A stretch of 64,000 bases of DNA from Liminaster sp017519885 (GTDB lineage Bacteria; Bacteroidota; Bacteroidia; Bacteroidales; UBA3663). Position numbers and translations under genes: made by a program. Positions 1 to 8,389 of this stretch are shown piece after piece (positions within the stretch are counted from its first letter, which is position 1; each line of letters opens with the position of its first letter). The DNA is taken from contig JAFWRO010000003.1 in NCBI GenBank assembly GCA_017519885.1, forward strand, positions 8,554 through 72,553, written 5' to 3'. The notes beneath the pieces were generated by a model. The model searched no databases. It was given only the letters and a program-made list of their open reading frames with translations, and was not told the DNA's origin.

Positions 1-38
1 GGATGTTTCCTGGGACTCATTCTCGATTGGTGAAGTGA

Positions 39-95
39 CGTCCCTTCACATCCCTTAATATCCCTAAATATCCCTTAATATCCATTCAGTTGAGC
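39..95. repeat. 10-bp iteron array (ATCCCTTAAT type)
   Basis: Four to five degenerate 10-bp units of the form ATCCCTTAAT or ATCCCTAAAT follow a head CGTCCCTT and end at a TTGAGC tail, directly behind the stop of the alcohol dehydrogenase gene. The same head, iteron and tail plan is seen at 33695-33879. No gene is visible in the first 98 bases. Confidence 0.7.
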
Positions 96-98
96 AAA

Positions 99-1319
99 TT
101 ATAGCGCGAGCTTGTAGATCTGCATTGTTGTTTCGGCATCGAGGGGGAAGTAGCCGGGCATCACGGCACCCTTGTTCTGATGGAGACGCTGGTTGAGCAG
201 TTCAAGGTTCGGCTCGGGAATGCCCAACTGCGCGAAGGAAACCGGCATATGCAACACATCGTGGAACCACGTCTTGAGCTTCAAGGCGCCTGCCATAGCT
301 ACGCGCTTCTGTTCGTCGAGTGGCCAGGTATTCGTATTGTTGATGTCGGCATCGGCGGGGAGATTGGGCTGAATGCCAAGCACACGCATGGCGAGTTGTG
401 CCACCTTGTGGGGATGCACATTGGCCATATACTGCAGGAAGGCTGGGAAGATGACGGCAAGACCAGCGCCATGCGTCACATCGTATTCGGCCGAAATCTC
501 GTGCTCCATGGCATGGCTGTTCCAATCCTCCTGACGCCCCAGGGAGCAGGTGTCGTTGTGGGCGATAGTGCCGCACCACATGATGTTGGCACGCGCTTCG
601 TAGTCGTTCGGATTGGCGATGACCTTGGGAGCCTCTTCCATGATAGCCAGCAGGATACCTTCGGCCATACGGTCGCCGATCTGCACATCGGGGGTGTTGC
701 TGAGATAACGTTCGAGGATATGTGCCATCATATCGGAGATGCCGCTGGCAGTCTGCCATTCGGGCAGCGTCATGGTCAGTTCGGGATTCATGATGGAGAA
801 TTTCGGACGCAGCAGCATGGGCTGACGAATGCCCAGCTTCTGGAGCGTCTTTTCGTTGGTAATGACCGCATTGCCCGAACCCTCGCTACCGGCAGCAGGG
901 ATGGTGAGCACGACACCGACGGGCAGGCAGTTGCCGACCTTGGCCTTGCCGATGAAGAAGTCCCAGAAGTCGCCTTCGTAATAGTATCCTGCAGCAATGG
1001 TCTTGGCTGTATCGATGACCGAACCGCCACCCACAGCGAGCATAAAGTCGGGCTTGAAACTGCGGGCAAGAGCCAGTCCTTCGTAAACCTTGGGGTCGGT
1101 GGGATTGGGGCGGACGCCACCCATTTCGATATAGGGGATGGCAACGGCATCGAGTGAAGTCTTGACACGATCGAGCAGGCCGCTGCGAACCACAGAGCCG
1201 CCTCCATAGACGATCATCACACGATGGGCACCGTACTTGACGCAGAGCTGGCCAACTTCCTGTTCGCGTCCGCGTCCGAAACAAAACTCAGTAGGGGAGT
1301 AGAAAGTGAAATTATTCAT
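99..1319 (-). CDS. Iron-containing alcohol dehydrogenase (YqhD/BdhA type)
   Basis: The predicted product is a 406-residue group III alcohol dehydrogenase that would reduce aldehydes to alcohols with NAD(P)H in the cytoplasm. Visible features are the nucleotide loop VGGGSVID (residues 96-103) and the four expected metal ligands: Asp196 and His200 in SDMMAH, His273 in MEHEIS and His283 in VTHGAG. The overall match is to YqhD and the butanol dehydrogenases BdhA/BdhB. I chose the ATG that gives MNNFTFYSPTEF because homologues start this way and the promoter lies just upstream. The longer reading frame beginning 96 nt earlier would include the promoter. It is a single gene, read away from EF-G2. 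The physiological substrate cannot be told from sequence. Confidence 0.93.
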   Translation of the reverse strand: MNNFTFYSPTEFCFGRGREQEVGQLCVKYGAHRVMIVYGGGSVVRSGLLDRVKTSLDAVAIPYIEMGGVRPNPTDPKVYEGLALARSFKPDFMLAVGGGSVIDTAKTIAAGYYYEGDFWDFFIGKAKVGNCLPVGVVLTIPAAGSEGSGNAVITNEKTLQKLGIRQPMLLRPKFSIMNPELTMTLPEWQTASGISDMMAHILERYLSNTPDVQIGDRMAEGILLAIMEEAPKVIANPNDYEARANIMWCGTIAHNDTCSLGRQEDWNSHAMEHEISAEYDVTHGAGLAVIFPAFLQYMANVHPHKVAQLAMRVLGIQPNLPADADINNTNTWPLDEQKRVAMAGALKLKTWFHDVLHMPVSFAQLGIPEPNLELLNQRLHQNKGAVMPGYFPLDAETTMQIYKLAL

Positions 1320-1344
1320 GTGTTGCGGATTTTGATTGTTGGTG

Positions 1345-1375
1345 CAAAGATAGCAATTGTTGCAGAATGCGCCAA
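1345..1375 (-). promoter_or_regulatory. Bacteroidota promoter of the alcohol dehydrogenase gene
   Basis: On the minus strand the -7 box is TATCTTTG (1345-1352) and a -33 TTG lies at 1373-1375, separated by 20 nt. Transcription would start about 20 nt before the ATG at 1319. Confidence 0.7.
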
Positions 1376-1454
1376 AAAAAATGTCTAAAAAACCTAAAAA
1401 ACTGCCGAAAAACATGTTTTACAACATAAAATTTGAAAAAAAGGGCTACAATAA

Positions 1455-1486
1455 TGTGCAACATATCGAAATTTCACTTATATTTG
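1455..1486 (+). promoter_or_regulatory. Putative promoter of the EF-G2 gene
   Basis: The -7 box TATATTTG (1479-1486) is good. The -33 position holds TGTG (1455-1458), one mismatch from TTTG, at 20 nt. This leaves a leader of about 95 nt. A weak -33 fits an activator-dependent promoter, but no operator could be recognised by eye. Confidence 0.5.
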
Positions 1487-1586
1487 CACGCGATTTTCTC
1501 GAATTCGGACCCAAACGAGACCAAATCTTCGTCAAATAATGCGAAAAACAAACATTAAATATATACCTTAAATATTTTTAGAGTCT

Positions 1587-3746
1587 ATGAAAGTTTACTC
1601 TTCAAAAGAGATTAAGAACATTGCCTTGCTTGGCAATGATGGAGCTGGTAAGACTTCCCTTACCGAGTCTTTACTTTACGTGAGCGGACAGATTAACCGC
1701 AAGGGTCGCGTTTCGCAGCAGAGCACAGTGAGCGACTACTTCCCAGTAGAAAAGAATTATGGTTATTCGGTATTCAGCACCGTATTCCATGTAGAGTGGA
1801 ATGGCAAGAAGCTGAACATGATCGACTGCCCAGGTATGGACGACTTCGTAGGTCAGGCCATCACTGCCATGTCGGTAACCGACACCACCATTCTTCTGAT
1901 CAACGGCGGCAACGGCCTTGAGGTAGGCACCCAGAACCACTTCCGTCATACCGAGAAGATGCATAAGCCTGTGATCTTCCTCGTAAACCGTCTTGATGAC
2001 ACCGAGTGTGACTTTGAGACGCTTGTTGAGGATCTCAAGTTGACATATGGCAACAAGTGCGTCCCCGTGCAGTATCCTGTACAGACCGGCGAGAATTTCC
2101 ATCAGATCATCGACGTGATCCTGATGAAGCAGCTCACCTACAAGGACAACAATCCTACTCCCGTCATTGAGGATATCCCAGCCAGCGAGATTGACAAGGC
2201 CACCGAGATGAACAAGGCCCTCATCGAGGCTGCTGCTGAGAACGACGACGCCCTGATGGAGAAGTTCTTCGAGACCGAGGAGCTCACCGAGGACGAGATG
2301 CGCGAAGGCATCCGCAAGGGTATGGTTACCCGCTCGATCTTCCCAGTGTTCTGCGTTTGCGCCACCCGCAACTATGGCGTGGGCCGCTTGATGGAGTTCC
2401 TTGGCAATGTTGTTCCTTTCGTAGACGAGATGCCAGCCGAGCACAACAGCCGTGGTGAGGAAGTGAAGCCCGATCCAGCTGGTCCGACCAGCCTCTTCTT
2501 CTTCAAGACGGGTGTCGAACCACATATTGGCGAAGTACAGTACTTCAAGGTGATGAGCGGTACCGTTCACGAGGGTGACGACCTGCAGAATGCCGATCGT
2601 GGCTCAAGCGAGCATATCTCCACACTCTTCGTATGTTCGGGTGCCAACCGTGAGAAAGTCTCCGAGCTCCAGGCTGGTGACATCGGCTGCACTACCAAGC
2701 TGAAGGATTGCCGCACCGGCAATGCCCTGAACCAGATCGGTATCGACTGGAAATACAACTTCGTGAAGTTCCCACAGTCGAAATATACCCGTGCCATCAG
2801 CGCAGTCAACAAGCAGGAGACCGAGAAGATGATGTCGGCTTTGACCCGTATGCGTCTTGAGGATCCCACCTGGGTTGTCGAGCAGTCGAAGGAGCTTCGT
2901 CAGATCCTCGTTCATGGCCAGGGTGAGTTCCACCTCCGTACGTTGAAGTGGCGTCTTGAGAACCTCGACAAGGTGCATGTAGAGTACGCTCCACAGCGCA
3001 TTCCTTATCGTGAGACTATCACCAAGATTGCACGTGCCGACTATCGTCACAAGAAGCAGTCGGGTGGTGCCGGTCAGTTCGGTGAGGTTCACCTGATCGT
3101 TGAACCATACGTTGACGGACAGCCTGATCCCGAGGTTTACAACATCGCCGGCAAGGAGTATCGCGTAACCATGAAGGGCAAGGAAGAGATCGATCTCGCC
3201 TGGGGTGGCAAGCTCGTCTTCATCAACTCGGTAGTTGGTGGTGCCATCGATACCCGCTTCATGCCTGCTATTCTCAAGGGTATCCAGCAGTGTCTGGAGC
3301 AGGGCCCATTGACAGGTTCTTATGCACGTGACGTACGCGTTGTAGTTTATGATGGTAAGATGCACCCGGTTGATTCGAACGAACTTTCGTTCATGCTTGC
3401 TGCACGCAACGCCTTCAGCATGGCATTCCGTCAGGCTGGTCCTAAGGTCCTTGAGCCTATCTATGACGTTGAGGTCTTCGTTCCCGGTGATCGTATGGGT
3501 GATGTAATGAGCGACCTCCAGAACCATCGCGGTATGGTAGTAGGTATGCATGCCGAGGCCGGCTATCAGAAGCTGCAGGCCAAGGTGCCGTTGGCAGAGA
3601 TGGCCGACTATGCAACCACTCTTTCGAGCCTTACCCAGGGCGCAGCCAGCTTCATCATGAAGTTCGCAAGCTACGAGCTCGTTCCTGCCGACATCCAGAG
3701 CAAGCTCATCGCTGCCCACGAGGCTGAAGAGGCTGCCGAAAAGTAA
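1587..3746 (+). CDS. fusA2: Elongation factor G paralogue EF-G2, GTPase motifs degenerate
   Basis: The product has 719 residues and full EF-G domain architecture. The G domain is followed by the beta-barrel domain II, domains III/V and domain IV (about residues 480-600). The P-loop GNDGAGKT (16-23) is kept. The switch I motif RGITI is replaced by YGYSV (57-61), the DTPGH motif reads DCPGM (80-84) so the catalytic histidine is a methionine, and NKxD is NRLD (134-137). This pattern matches the EF-G2 of Bacteroides thetaiotaomicron, which is reported to support translocation without ribosome-dependent GTPase activity and to be induced by carbon limitation. The gene stands alone between its own promoter and a strong terminator, not in a ribosomal protein operon, so it is not the housekeeping fusA. 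Role in starvation translation is inferred by homology. Confidence 0.9.
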   Translation: MKVYSSKEIKNIALLGNDGAGKTSLTESLLYVSGQINRKGRVSQQSTVSDYFPVEKNYGYSVFSTVFHVEWNGKKLNMIDCPGMDDFVGQAITAMSVTDTTILLINGGNGLEVGTQNHFRHTEKMHKPVIFLVNRLDDTECDFETLVEDLKLTYGNKCVPVQYPVQTGENFHQIIDVILMKQLTYKDNNPTPVIEDIPASEIDKATEMNKALIEAAAENDDALMEKFFETEELTEDEMREGIRKGMVTRSIFPVFCVCATRNYGVGRLMEFLGNVVPFVDEMPAEHNSRGEEVKPDPAGPTSLFFFKTGVEPHIGEVQYFKVMSGTVHEGDDLQNADRGSSEHISTLFVCSGANREKVSELQAGDIGCTTKLKDCRTGNALNQIGIDWKYNFVKFPQSKYTRAISAVNKQETEKMMSALTRMRLEDPTWVVEQSKELRQILVHGQGEFHLRTLKWRLENLDKVHVEYAPQRIPYRETITKIARADYRHKKQSGGAGQFGEVHLIVEPYVDGQPDPEVYNIAGKEYRVTMKGKEEIDLAWGGKLVFINSVVGGAIDTRFMPAILKGIQQCLEQGPLTGSYARDVRVVVYDGKMHPVDSNELSFMLAARNAFSMAFRQAGPKVLEPIYDVEVFVPGDRMGDVMSDLQNHRGMVVGMHAEAGYQKLQAKVPLAEMADYATTLSSLTQGAASFIMKFASYELVPADIQSKLIAAHEAEEAAEK

Positions 3747-3787
3747 TGCAAAAGCATTCAATTTGGCATCATAATCCTTAATATTTG

Positions 3788-3827
3788 AAAAAAAAGTCCG
3801 AAAAATCGATTTTTTCGGGCTTTTTTT
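3788..3827. terminator. Rho-independent terminator after EF-G2
   Basis: A stem GTCCGAAAAA/TTTTTTCGGGC with a four-base loop is flanked by A and T tracts, so it could work in both directions. It separates EF-G2 from the next gene. Confidence 0.85.
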
Positions 3828-3850
3828 GTCGATTGTATTCAAAAAATGCG

Positions 3851-3858
3851 TATCTTTG
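3851..3858 (+). promoter_or_regulatory. -7 box TATCTTTG before the coiled-coil protein gene
   Basis: A perfect -7 element lies 50 nt before the chosen ATG. The -33 part is unclear: TTTG at 3825-3828 is 22 nt away, inside the terminator T tract, and TTG at 3833-3835 is only 15 nt away. Confidence 0.5.
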
Positions 3859-3909
3859 CGCGCGATTTATACCCTTTGATTATTGATTTTTATACGATAT
3901 TCCTCAATT

Positions 3910-6711
3910 ATGAGAAAATTAAGCTGTCTTTTAGCCCTTTCGTTGGGCCTTGGTTCTCAAGTAATGCTGCATGCGCAGGCAACTAGCGCCACTTCTGACA
4001 CTTGTTTTGTCGCTATCTGCATCGATAGTGCTGATAAACCGTACACTGTTGAATCTGCCAACGGACTCTTGAAGACCGAGGGCACAAGCAACGTGCTATA
4101 TACGACAAGTCCTATCATCAAGATTGTCAACAAGTCGACAAACAATGCCAAGTCCCCCGAAGGTAATTATGCCATGATCAAGTTCGATAAGGGCAAAGCT
4201 ACAGTTTACGACTATTCGACTAAGGGAGGAGATGGGAAGAAAAAGACATTCCAACCTGTCTCGGCAAATAACTTCACGAATTTCATCTATTTCCGCCTGG
4301 ACGGTGTCAAGCATACAACACTCACCTTCCGCTTACCCAGCAACAAAGACTACAGCAAAGCAGGTCCCCTGCAGGTACGCATAGCCGATGGAACTGCTCC
4401 TGCCGATGTGCGTGCCAAGTTCGGCATTGCTGAAGCTTCCGGTACATCGGAAGAAGAGGTAGAAGGTGAAGGTTCGGAGAATCAAGGCAGCGAAGTGGCT
4501 CCCGCAGAGAAGCCCAAGAAGAATGCCTTGGACGAGCGTAGTTCGTGGATCGATACCTTGCAGTCGATTTTGACCGCGCTGATCGCCCTTGCAATTGCAG
4601 CCATCATCTGCTATTACCTGTACAACCAATTCAAGAAGAAGCCGAAGGGTAAGGGGCCACAGGAAGCGACGAAGCCTGTCGTCACTCCCCAGCCGAAGAA
4701 GGGTGAGAAGACCGTAGAAAAGAAGGTCGATCAGCCCCGAAAGGACAACTTCGTGAAGGCCGAGCCTGCCAAGAAGCAGGAGGCCGAGAAACCTGCCGCC
4801 AAGCAAGAGACGAATGTGGCCGCTGTGGCTCCACAAATCAAGATTGTCGAGAAGATCGTCAAGGTTCCCGTGGAGAAGATCGTGGAGAAGCGTGTCGAGG
4901 TTCCCGTGGAGAAGATTGTCGAGAAGCGTGTCGAGGTTCCTGTGGAGAAGATTGTCGAGAAGCGCGTCGAGGTTCCCGTGGAGAAGATCGTCGAGAAGAT
5001 TGTGGAGAAGCGCGTCGAGGTTCCCGTAGAGAAGATTGTCGAGAAGATTGTCAAGGTTGAGGTGCCTGTCGAGAAGATTGTCGAGAAGCCTGTTCCAGTG
5101 GTCAATCTGTCGGATAAGGAAGCAAATGCTGAGATTCAGCGTCAGGTTGATTCGCTTCGTACCATTCTTCAGCAGAAGCAGCAGGAGCTTGCTGCCAAGC
5201 AGCAGGAGGTGAACAATGCCAAGCAGATAGCCAATGCAGCCATCGTCGAGGCACAGAAGAATGCTGCCAAGCAACTTGAGGCTGCTACGGCAGAGTTGCA
5301 GAAGAAGGCTGCCGCCGAAATCGTTGCTGCCAAGCAGGAGACCGAGGCTCTGCGCCTGAAGTCGAATGTTGAAATGGATAAGCTCAAGAAGAGCGCTTCC
5401 GAAGGCCTTGCAGTCGCCAAGACTGAGAACGATTCACTTCGCAAGAAGATTGCCGACGACCTTGCTGCCTTCAACTCGGAGAAGGAGTCGCTGCTCCAGA
5501 AGGCTGCTGCCGAACTTGCTGCTGCCGTACAGAAGGCTGCCAACGACTTGGCCAATGCCAAGCAGCAGCACAGCGATGAACTCAATGCCGTGCGACTGAA
5601 GTCAAATACGGATCTGAATGCCGCCAAGCAGGATGCCCAACAGGCCATTGCCGCCGCCCAGCAGAGTGCCCAGCAGGCTGTTGCTGCTGCTCAGCAGAAC
5701 GCCCAGCAGGCTGTAGCTGCCGCTCAGCGCAAGTCGGATGCTGCCATTGCCGCCGCCCAGCAGAAGTACAGCGACGAGGTGGCTGAGGTACAGCGCAATG
5801 CCGACCAGGAGATTGCAGCTATTCGTCATAAGGCCGATGTCGAAGTGGCTACGTTGCGCCAGAAGCTGGCTGATGTGCAGAACGAGCTTGCACAGAAGTC
5901 GGTGGAAGTGGAGAACACTGTCGCCCTCAAGACTGCAGAACTTGAGATCGAGGCAGAGCAGAAGATTGCAACCGCAGTTGCCGCAGCCGAATCGAAGGCA
6001 CAGGAGAGCATGGATGAAGCCGCTGCCAAGGTAGCTGCTGCCAATGAGAAGATGGAGCATCTCGAAAGCCAGCTGCAACTGCCATTGCAGATTCAGCGCG
6101 ATGGCCTGCAGTCGTCGCTGGGACTCATCGAGGAGCACATCCAGCTGATGAAGGAAGGTGTGGAGGCCTTCAATGCCGACAACAACTACCACAACACCAC
6201 CATGCATATTGCGCAGAAGTTCGACAGCTTCATGAACTGGTTCAACCGCAACATTGTGAACAACGAGGCAGAAGAGTCGCGTAATGTGGATGGCCTCTAC
6301 AACCTGATGCAGACCACGTTCCGCCGCGATCTTGAGAACACCTATTCGTGGATCTCGGAGTTGCTTCGCATCTCGTCCTACAGCGCCATCTCACCCTTGT
6401 TCCTCAACGAGTTCAAGCGTTCGGGCATTCCTGTGGACAGCCTGAAGATTGCTGCTTCGGAGACTGTTGCCCTGATGGGACGCTATGGCATTTCGCTCAT
6501 TATGCCACACCTCTTCGTCGATGACTTTGAGCGTGACAACTTCAAGCTCAACAATGCTCCACTCATCAACTCCTTCTATCCGAAGGACTTCAAGGAGCAG
6601 GAAGAGGCTAAGCGTGGCGTGATCTACGATATGATTCGTCCAGGTTATGCCATCGGCGGACAGGTGCAGAAGGTGCCTGAGGTAAGCGCGATGCGAGCCA
6701 TCAACGACTAA
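3910..6711 (+). CDS. Large membrane-anchored coiled-coil protein with VEKIVE repeats
   Basis: I do not recognise a named family. The 933-residue product starts with a signal peptide (MRKLSCLLALSLGLG..HAQA, about 1-24), then has a predicted extracytoplasmic domain to about 205. A membrane helix (about 218-241, SILTALIALAIAAIICYYLY) is followed by a Lys-rich linker. Residues about 312-397 are 12-residue repeats of the VPVEKIVEKRVE type. Residues about 400-720 are an Ala/Gln/Glu/Lys-rich coiled coil, including AQQ(S/N)AQQAVAAAQ units, and a globular C-terminal part follows (about 720-933). The layout suggests a bitopic envelope protein with a long rod on the C-terminal, probably cytoplasmic, side. 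I chose the ATG at 3910 because it starts the signal peptide; an in-frame ATG lies 27 nt upstream. A structural or scaffolding role is only a guess. Confidence 0.75.
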   Translation: MRKLSCLLALSLGLGSQVMLHAQATSATSDTCFVAICIDSADKPYTVESANGLLKTEGTSNVLYTTSPIIKIVNKSTNNAKSPEGNYAMIKFDKGKATVYDYSTKGGDGKKKTFQPVSANNFTNFIYFRLDGVKHTTLTFRLPSNKDYSKAGPLQVRIADGTAPADVRAKFGIAEASGTSEEEVEGEGSENQGSEVAPAEKPKKNALDERSSWIDTLQSILTALIALAIAAIICYYLYNQFKKKPKGKGPQEATKPVVTPQPKKGEKTVEKKVDQPRKDNFVKAEPAKKQEAEKPAAKQETNVAAVAPQIKIVEKIVKVPVEKIVEKRVEVPVEKIVEKRVEVPVEKIVEKRVEVPVEKIVEKIVEKRVEVPVEKIVEKIVKVEVPVEKIVEKPVPVVNLSDKEANAEIQRQVDSLRTILQQKQQELAAKQQEVNNAKQIANAAIVEAQKNAAKQLEAATAELQKKAAAEIVAAKQETEALRLKSNVEMDKLKKSASEGLAVAKTENDSLRKKIADDLAAFNSEKESLLQKAAAELAAAVQKAANDLANAKQQHSDELNAVRLKSNTDLNAAKQDAQQAIAAAQQSAQQAVAAAQQNAQQAVAAAQRKSDAAIAAAQQKYSDEVAEVQRNADQEIAAIRHKADVEVATLRQKLADVQNELAQKSVEVENTVALKTAELEIEAEQKIATAVAAAESKAQESMDEAAAKVAAANEKMEHLESQLQLPLQIQRDGLQSSLGLIEEHIQLMKEGVEAFNADNNYHNTTMHIAQKFDSFMNWFNRNIVNNEAEESRNVDGLYNLMQTTFRRDLENTYSWISELLRISSYSAISPLFLNEFKRSGIPVDSLKIAASETVALMGRYGISLIMPHLFVDDFERDNFKLNNAPLINSFYPKDFKEQEEAKRGVIYDMIRPGYAIGGQVQKVPEVSAMRAIND
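4846..5100 (+). repeat. In-frame 36-bp repeats encoding VPVEKIVEKRVE
   Basis: Six or more degenerate 36-bp units, some with internal 12- to 18-bp EKIVEK insertions, lie in the coding region of the coiled-coil protein. Synonymous differences between copies show that the array is not a fresh duplication. Confidence 0.9.
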
Positions 6712-6727
6712 GCAAAACAACCGATTG

Positions 6728-6790
6728 TCCCTTCCCCCGAATGAGGGGGAGGGGAGATTTGAAGCCAGCAGGAGAGGGCTGGCAGACGAG
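6728..6790. repeat. G/C-run palindrome downstream of the coiled-coil gene
   Basis: CCCTTCCCCC and GGGGGAGGGG pair across a short loop (GAAT), followed by a weaker AGCC/GGCT stem. It may end transcription of the preceding gene but has no clear T tract. A similar C/G-run sequence is inside the gene at 38658-39911. Confidence 0.5.
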
Positions 6791-6889
6791 ATACGATCAT
6801 CTGTGATTTCAGGGCAGTTGATGCTATGACAAATTTTTATATTTCGATCCTCTCTTCTTTTTATTATATCATTATTAAGGTATTCTGTT

Positions 6890-8380
6890 ATGATTAATTA
6901 TCCTGTTATGACTGCCGAAGAGGCAGCGAGACTTATTAAAAACGACTACGTCCTGGGTATTGGCGGCTTCTCTTCGGTGGGAGTGCCGAAGGCTGTTCCT
7001 GCGGCCCTTGCCAAGTATGCGATTGAGGAGCACGAGGCAGGTCGTCCGTTCCAGGTTGGTCTCATTACAGGTGGTGCCACAGGTCCTGCGGTGGATACCG
7101 ATCTGCCCTTGGCCAAAGCCGTCAAGTTCCGTACCCCATTCCAGTCGAACCCGAACATGCGCAAAGCGATCAACGCTGGCGAGGTCGAGTATTTCGATTG
7201 TCATCTTTCGATGATTGGCCAGGACGTCTATTACGGATTCCTCGGCAAGATGGATGTTGCCATCATCGAGGCTTCGGAGATTACGCCAGAAGGTCATCTC
7301 ATCCTTACGACGTCGGTGGGCATTGCACCATCCATTGCAGCGCATGCCGAGCATATCATCGTCGAGCTCAATGAGGTCCATGCCGGCAAACTCACCGGTA
7401 TGCACGACATCTATCTGCCCGAGATGCCACCCTATCGCAAGCCTTTCGAGATCATGAAGGTGAACGATCGCATCGGTACCATTGACCTCAAGATTGATCC
7501 CAAGAAGGTCATTGCCGTGGTGCATACCAATGCGTACGACAATCAGCCTGGCTTCAAGCCTTTGGATAAGGATACCGAGGCTATCGGTGCACATATCTCC
7601 AACTTCCTTGTCAATGAATTGAAGAATGGTGGCATCCCCAAGGAGTTCCTGCCCCTGCAGTCGGGCGTAGGCAATGTCGCCAATGCGGTTCTTGGTGCGC
7701 TGGGAGATAACCCCGAAGTTCCTCCGTTCTCGATGTTTACCGAGGTGATCCAGAACTCAGCCATCGACCTCATCATGAAGGGTCGTTGCCTAGGTGCTAC
7801 GGGTTCGTCGTTGAGTCTGACCGATGACTACGTGGACAAGATGTACGCCAATATGGACATTTTCGGCAAAAGTATCATCCTGCGTCCTCAAGAAATCACC
7901 AACCATCCCGAGTGTATCCGTCGATTGGGCGTCATTGCCCTCAACACAGCCCTCGAGGCCGACATCTTCGGAAACATCAATTCGACCCACGTACTGGGAA
8001 CGAAGATGATGAATGGCATCGGCGGTTCGGGCGACTTTACCCGCAATGCCTTCCTGTCGATCTTCTCGACACAATCGTTGGCCAAGGGAGGAGCCATCTC
8101 GTCAATCGTGCCGATGGTTACACACGTCGATTCGAACGAACACAGCGTGCGTGTGCTTGTCACCGAGCAGGGTGTTGCCGACCTTCGCGGCAAGTCGCCT
8201 TCGCAGCGCGCACGTCTCATCATCGAGAACTGCGTACATCCCGACTACAAGCAGTTGCTTTGGGATTACCTCAAGCTCTCGGAGGGCAAGAGTGTTCACA
8301 CACCGCATTCGCTTCGCCATGCATTCGCTATGCACATTGCATACGAGGAGACGGGCGATATGCGTAATGCAAAATTCTAA
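6890..8380 (+). CDS. Succinyl-CoA:acetate CoA-transferase (acetyl-CoA hydrolase/transferase family)
   Basis: The 496-residue enzyme belongs to the class I CoA-transferases of the AarC/Cat1 type, which move CoA between succinyl-CoA and acetate in the cytoplasm through a glutamyl-CoA intermediate. The catalytic Glu285 lies in MFTEVIQ. Other family hallmarks are GIGGFSSVGVPKAVP near the N-terminus, the glycine-rich MNGIGGSGDFTRNA and the C-terminal VRVLVTEQGVADLRG. Its length is usual for the family. In Bacteroidales such enzymes link succinate/propionate metabolism to acetate. A 4-hydroxybutyrate CoA-transferase activity cannot be excluded. The stop is 9 nt before the rnz start, so the two genes are probably co-transcribed. 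Confidence 0.9.
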   Translation: MINYPVMTAEEAARLIKNDYVLGIGGFSSVGVPKAVPAALAKYAIEEHEAGRPFQVGLITGGATGPAVDTDLPLAKAVKFRTPFQSNPNMRKAINAGEVEYFDCHLSMIGQDVYYGFLGKMDVAIIEASEITPEGHLILTTSVGIAPSIAAHAEHIIVELNEVHAGKLTGMHDIYLPEMPPYRKPFEIMKVNDRIGTIDLKIDPKKVIAVVHTNAYDNQPGFKPLDKDTEAIGAHISNFLVNELKNGGIPKEFLPLQSGVGNVANAVLGALGDNPEVPPFSMFTEVIQNSAIDLIMKGRCLGATGSSLSLTDDYVDKMYANMDIFGKSIILRPQEITNHPECIRRLGVIALNTALEADIFGNINSTHVLGTKMMNGIGGSGDFTRNAFLSIFSTQSLAKGGAISSIVPMVTHVDSNEHSVRVLVTEQGVADLRGKSPSQRARLIIENCVHPDYKQLLWDYLKLSEGKSVHTPHSLRHAFAMHIAYEETGDMRNAKF

Positions 8381-8389
8381 ATAAACAAT

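Noticed and set aside
180..1157. Long + strand open frame opposite the alcohol dehydrogenase
   Set aside because: It is antisense to a well-supported gene, has no family match and no promoter. Long antisense frames are common in these codon-biased genes.
1357..1539. 60-codon + strand frame upstream of EF-G2
   Set aside because: It overlaps both promoters and has a Lys-rich, random-looking product.
4731..5105. Minus-strand frame with FSTIFSTGTSTR repeats
   Set aside because: It is the mirror of the VEKIVE repeats. There is no start signal or promoter.
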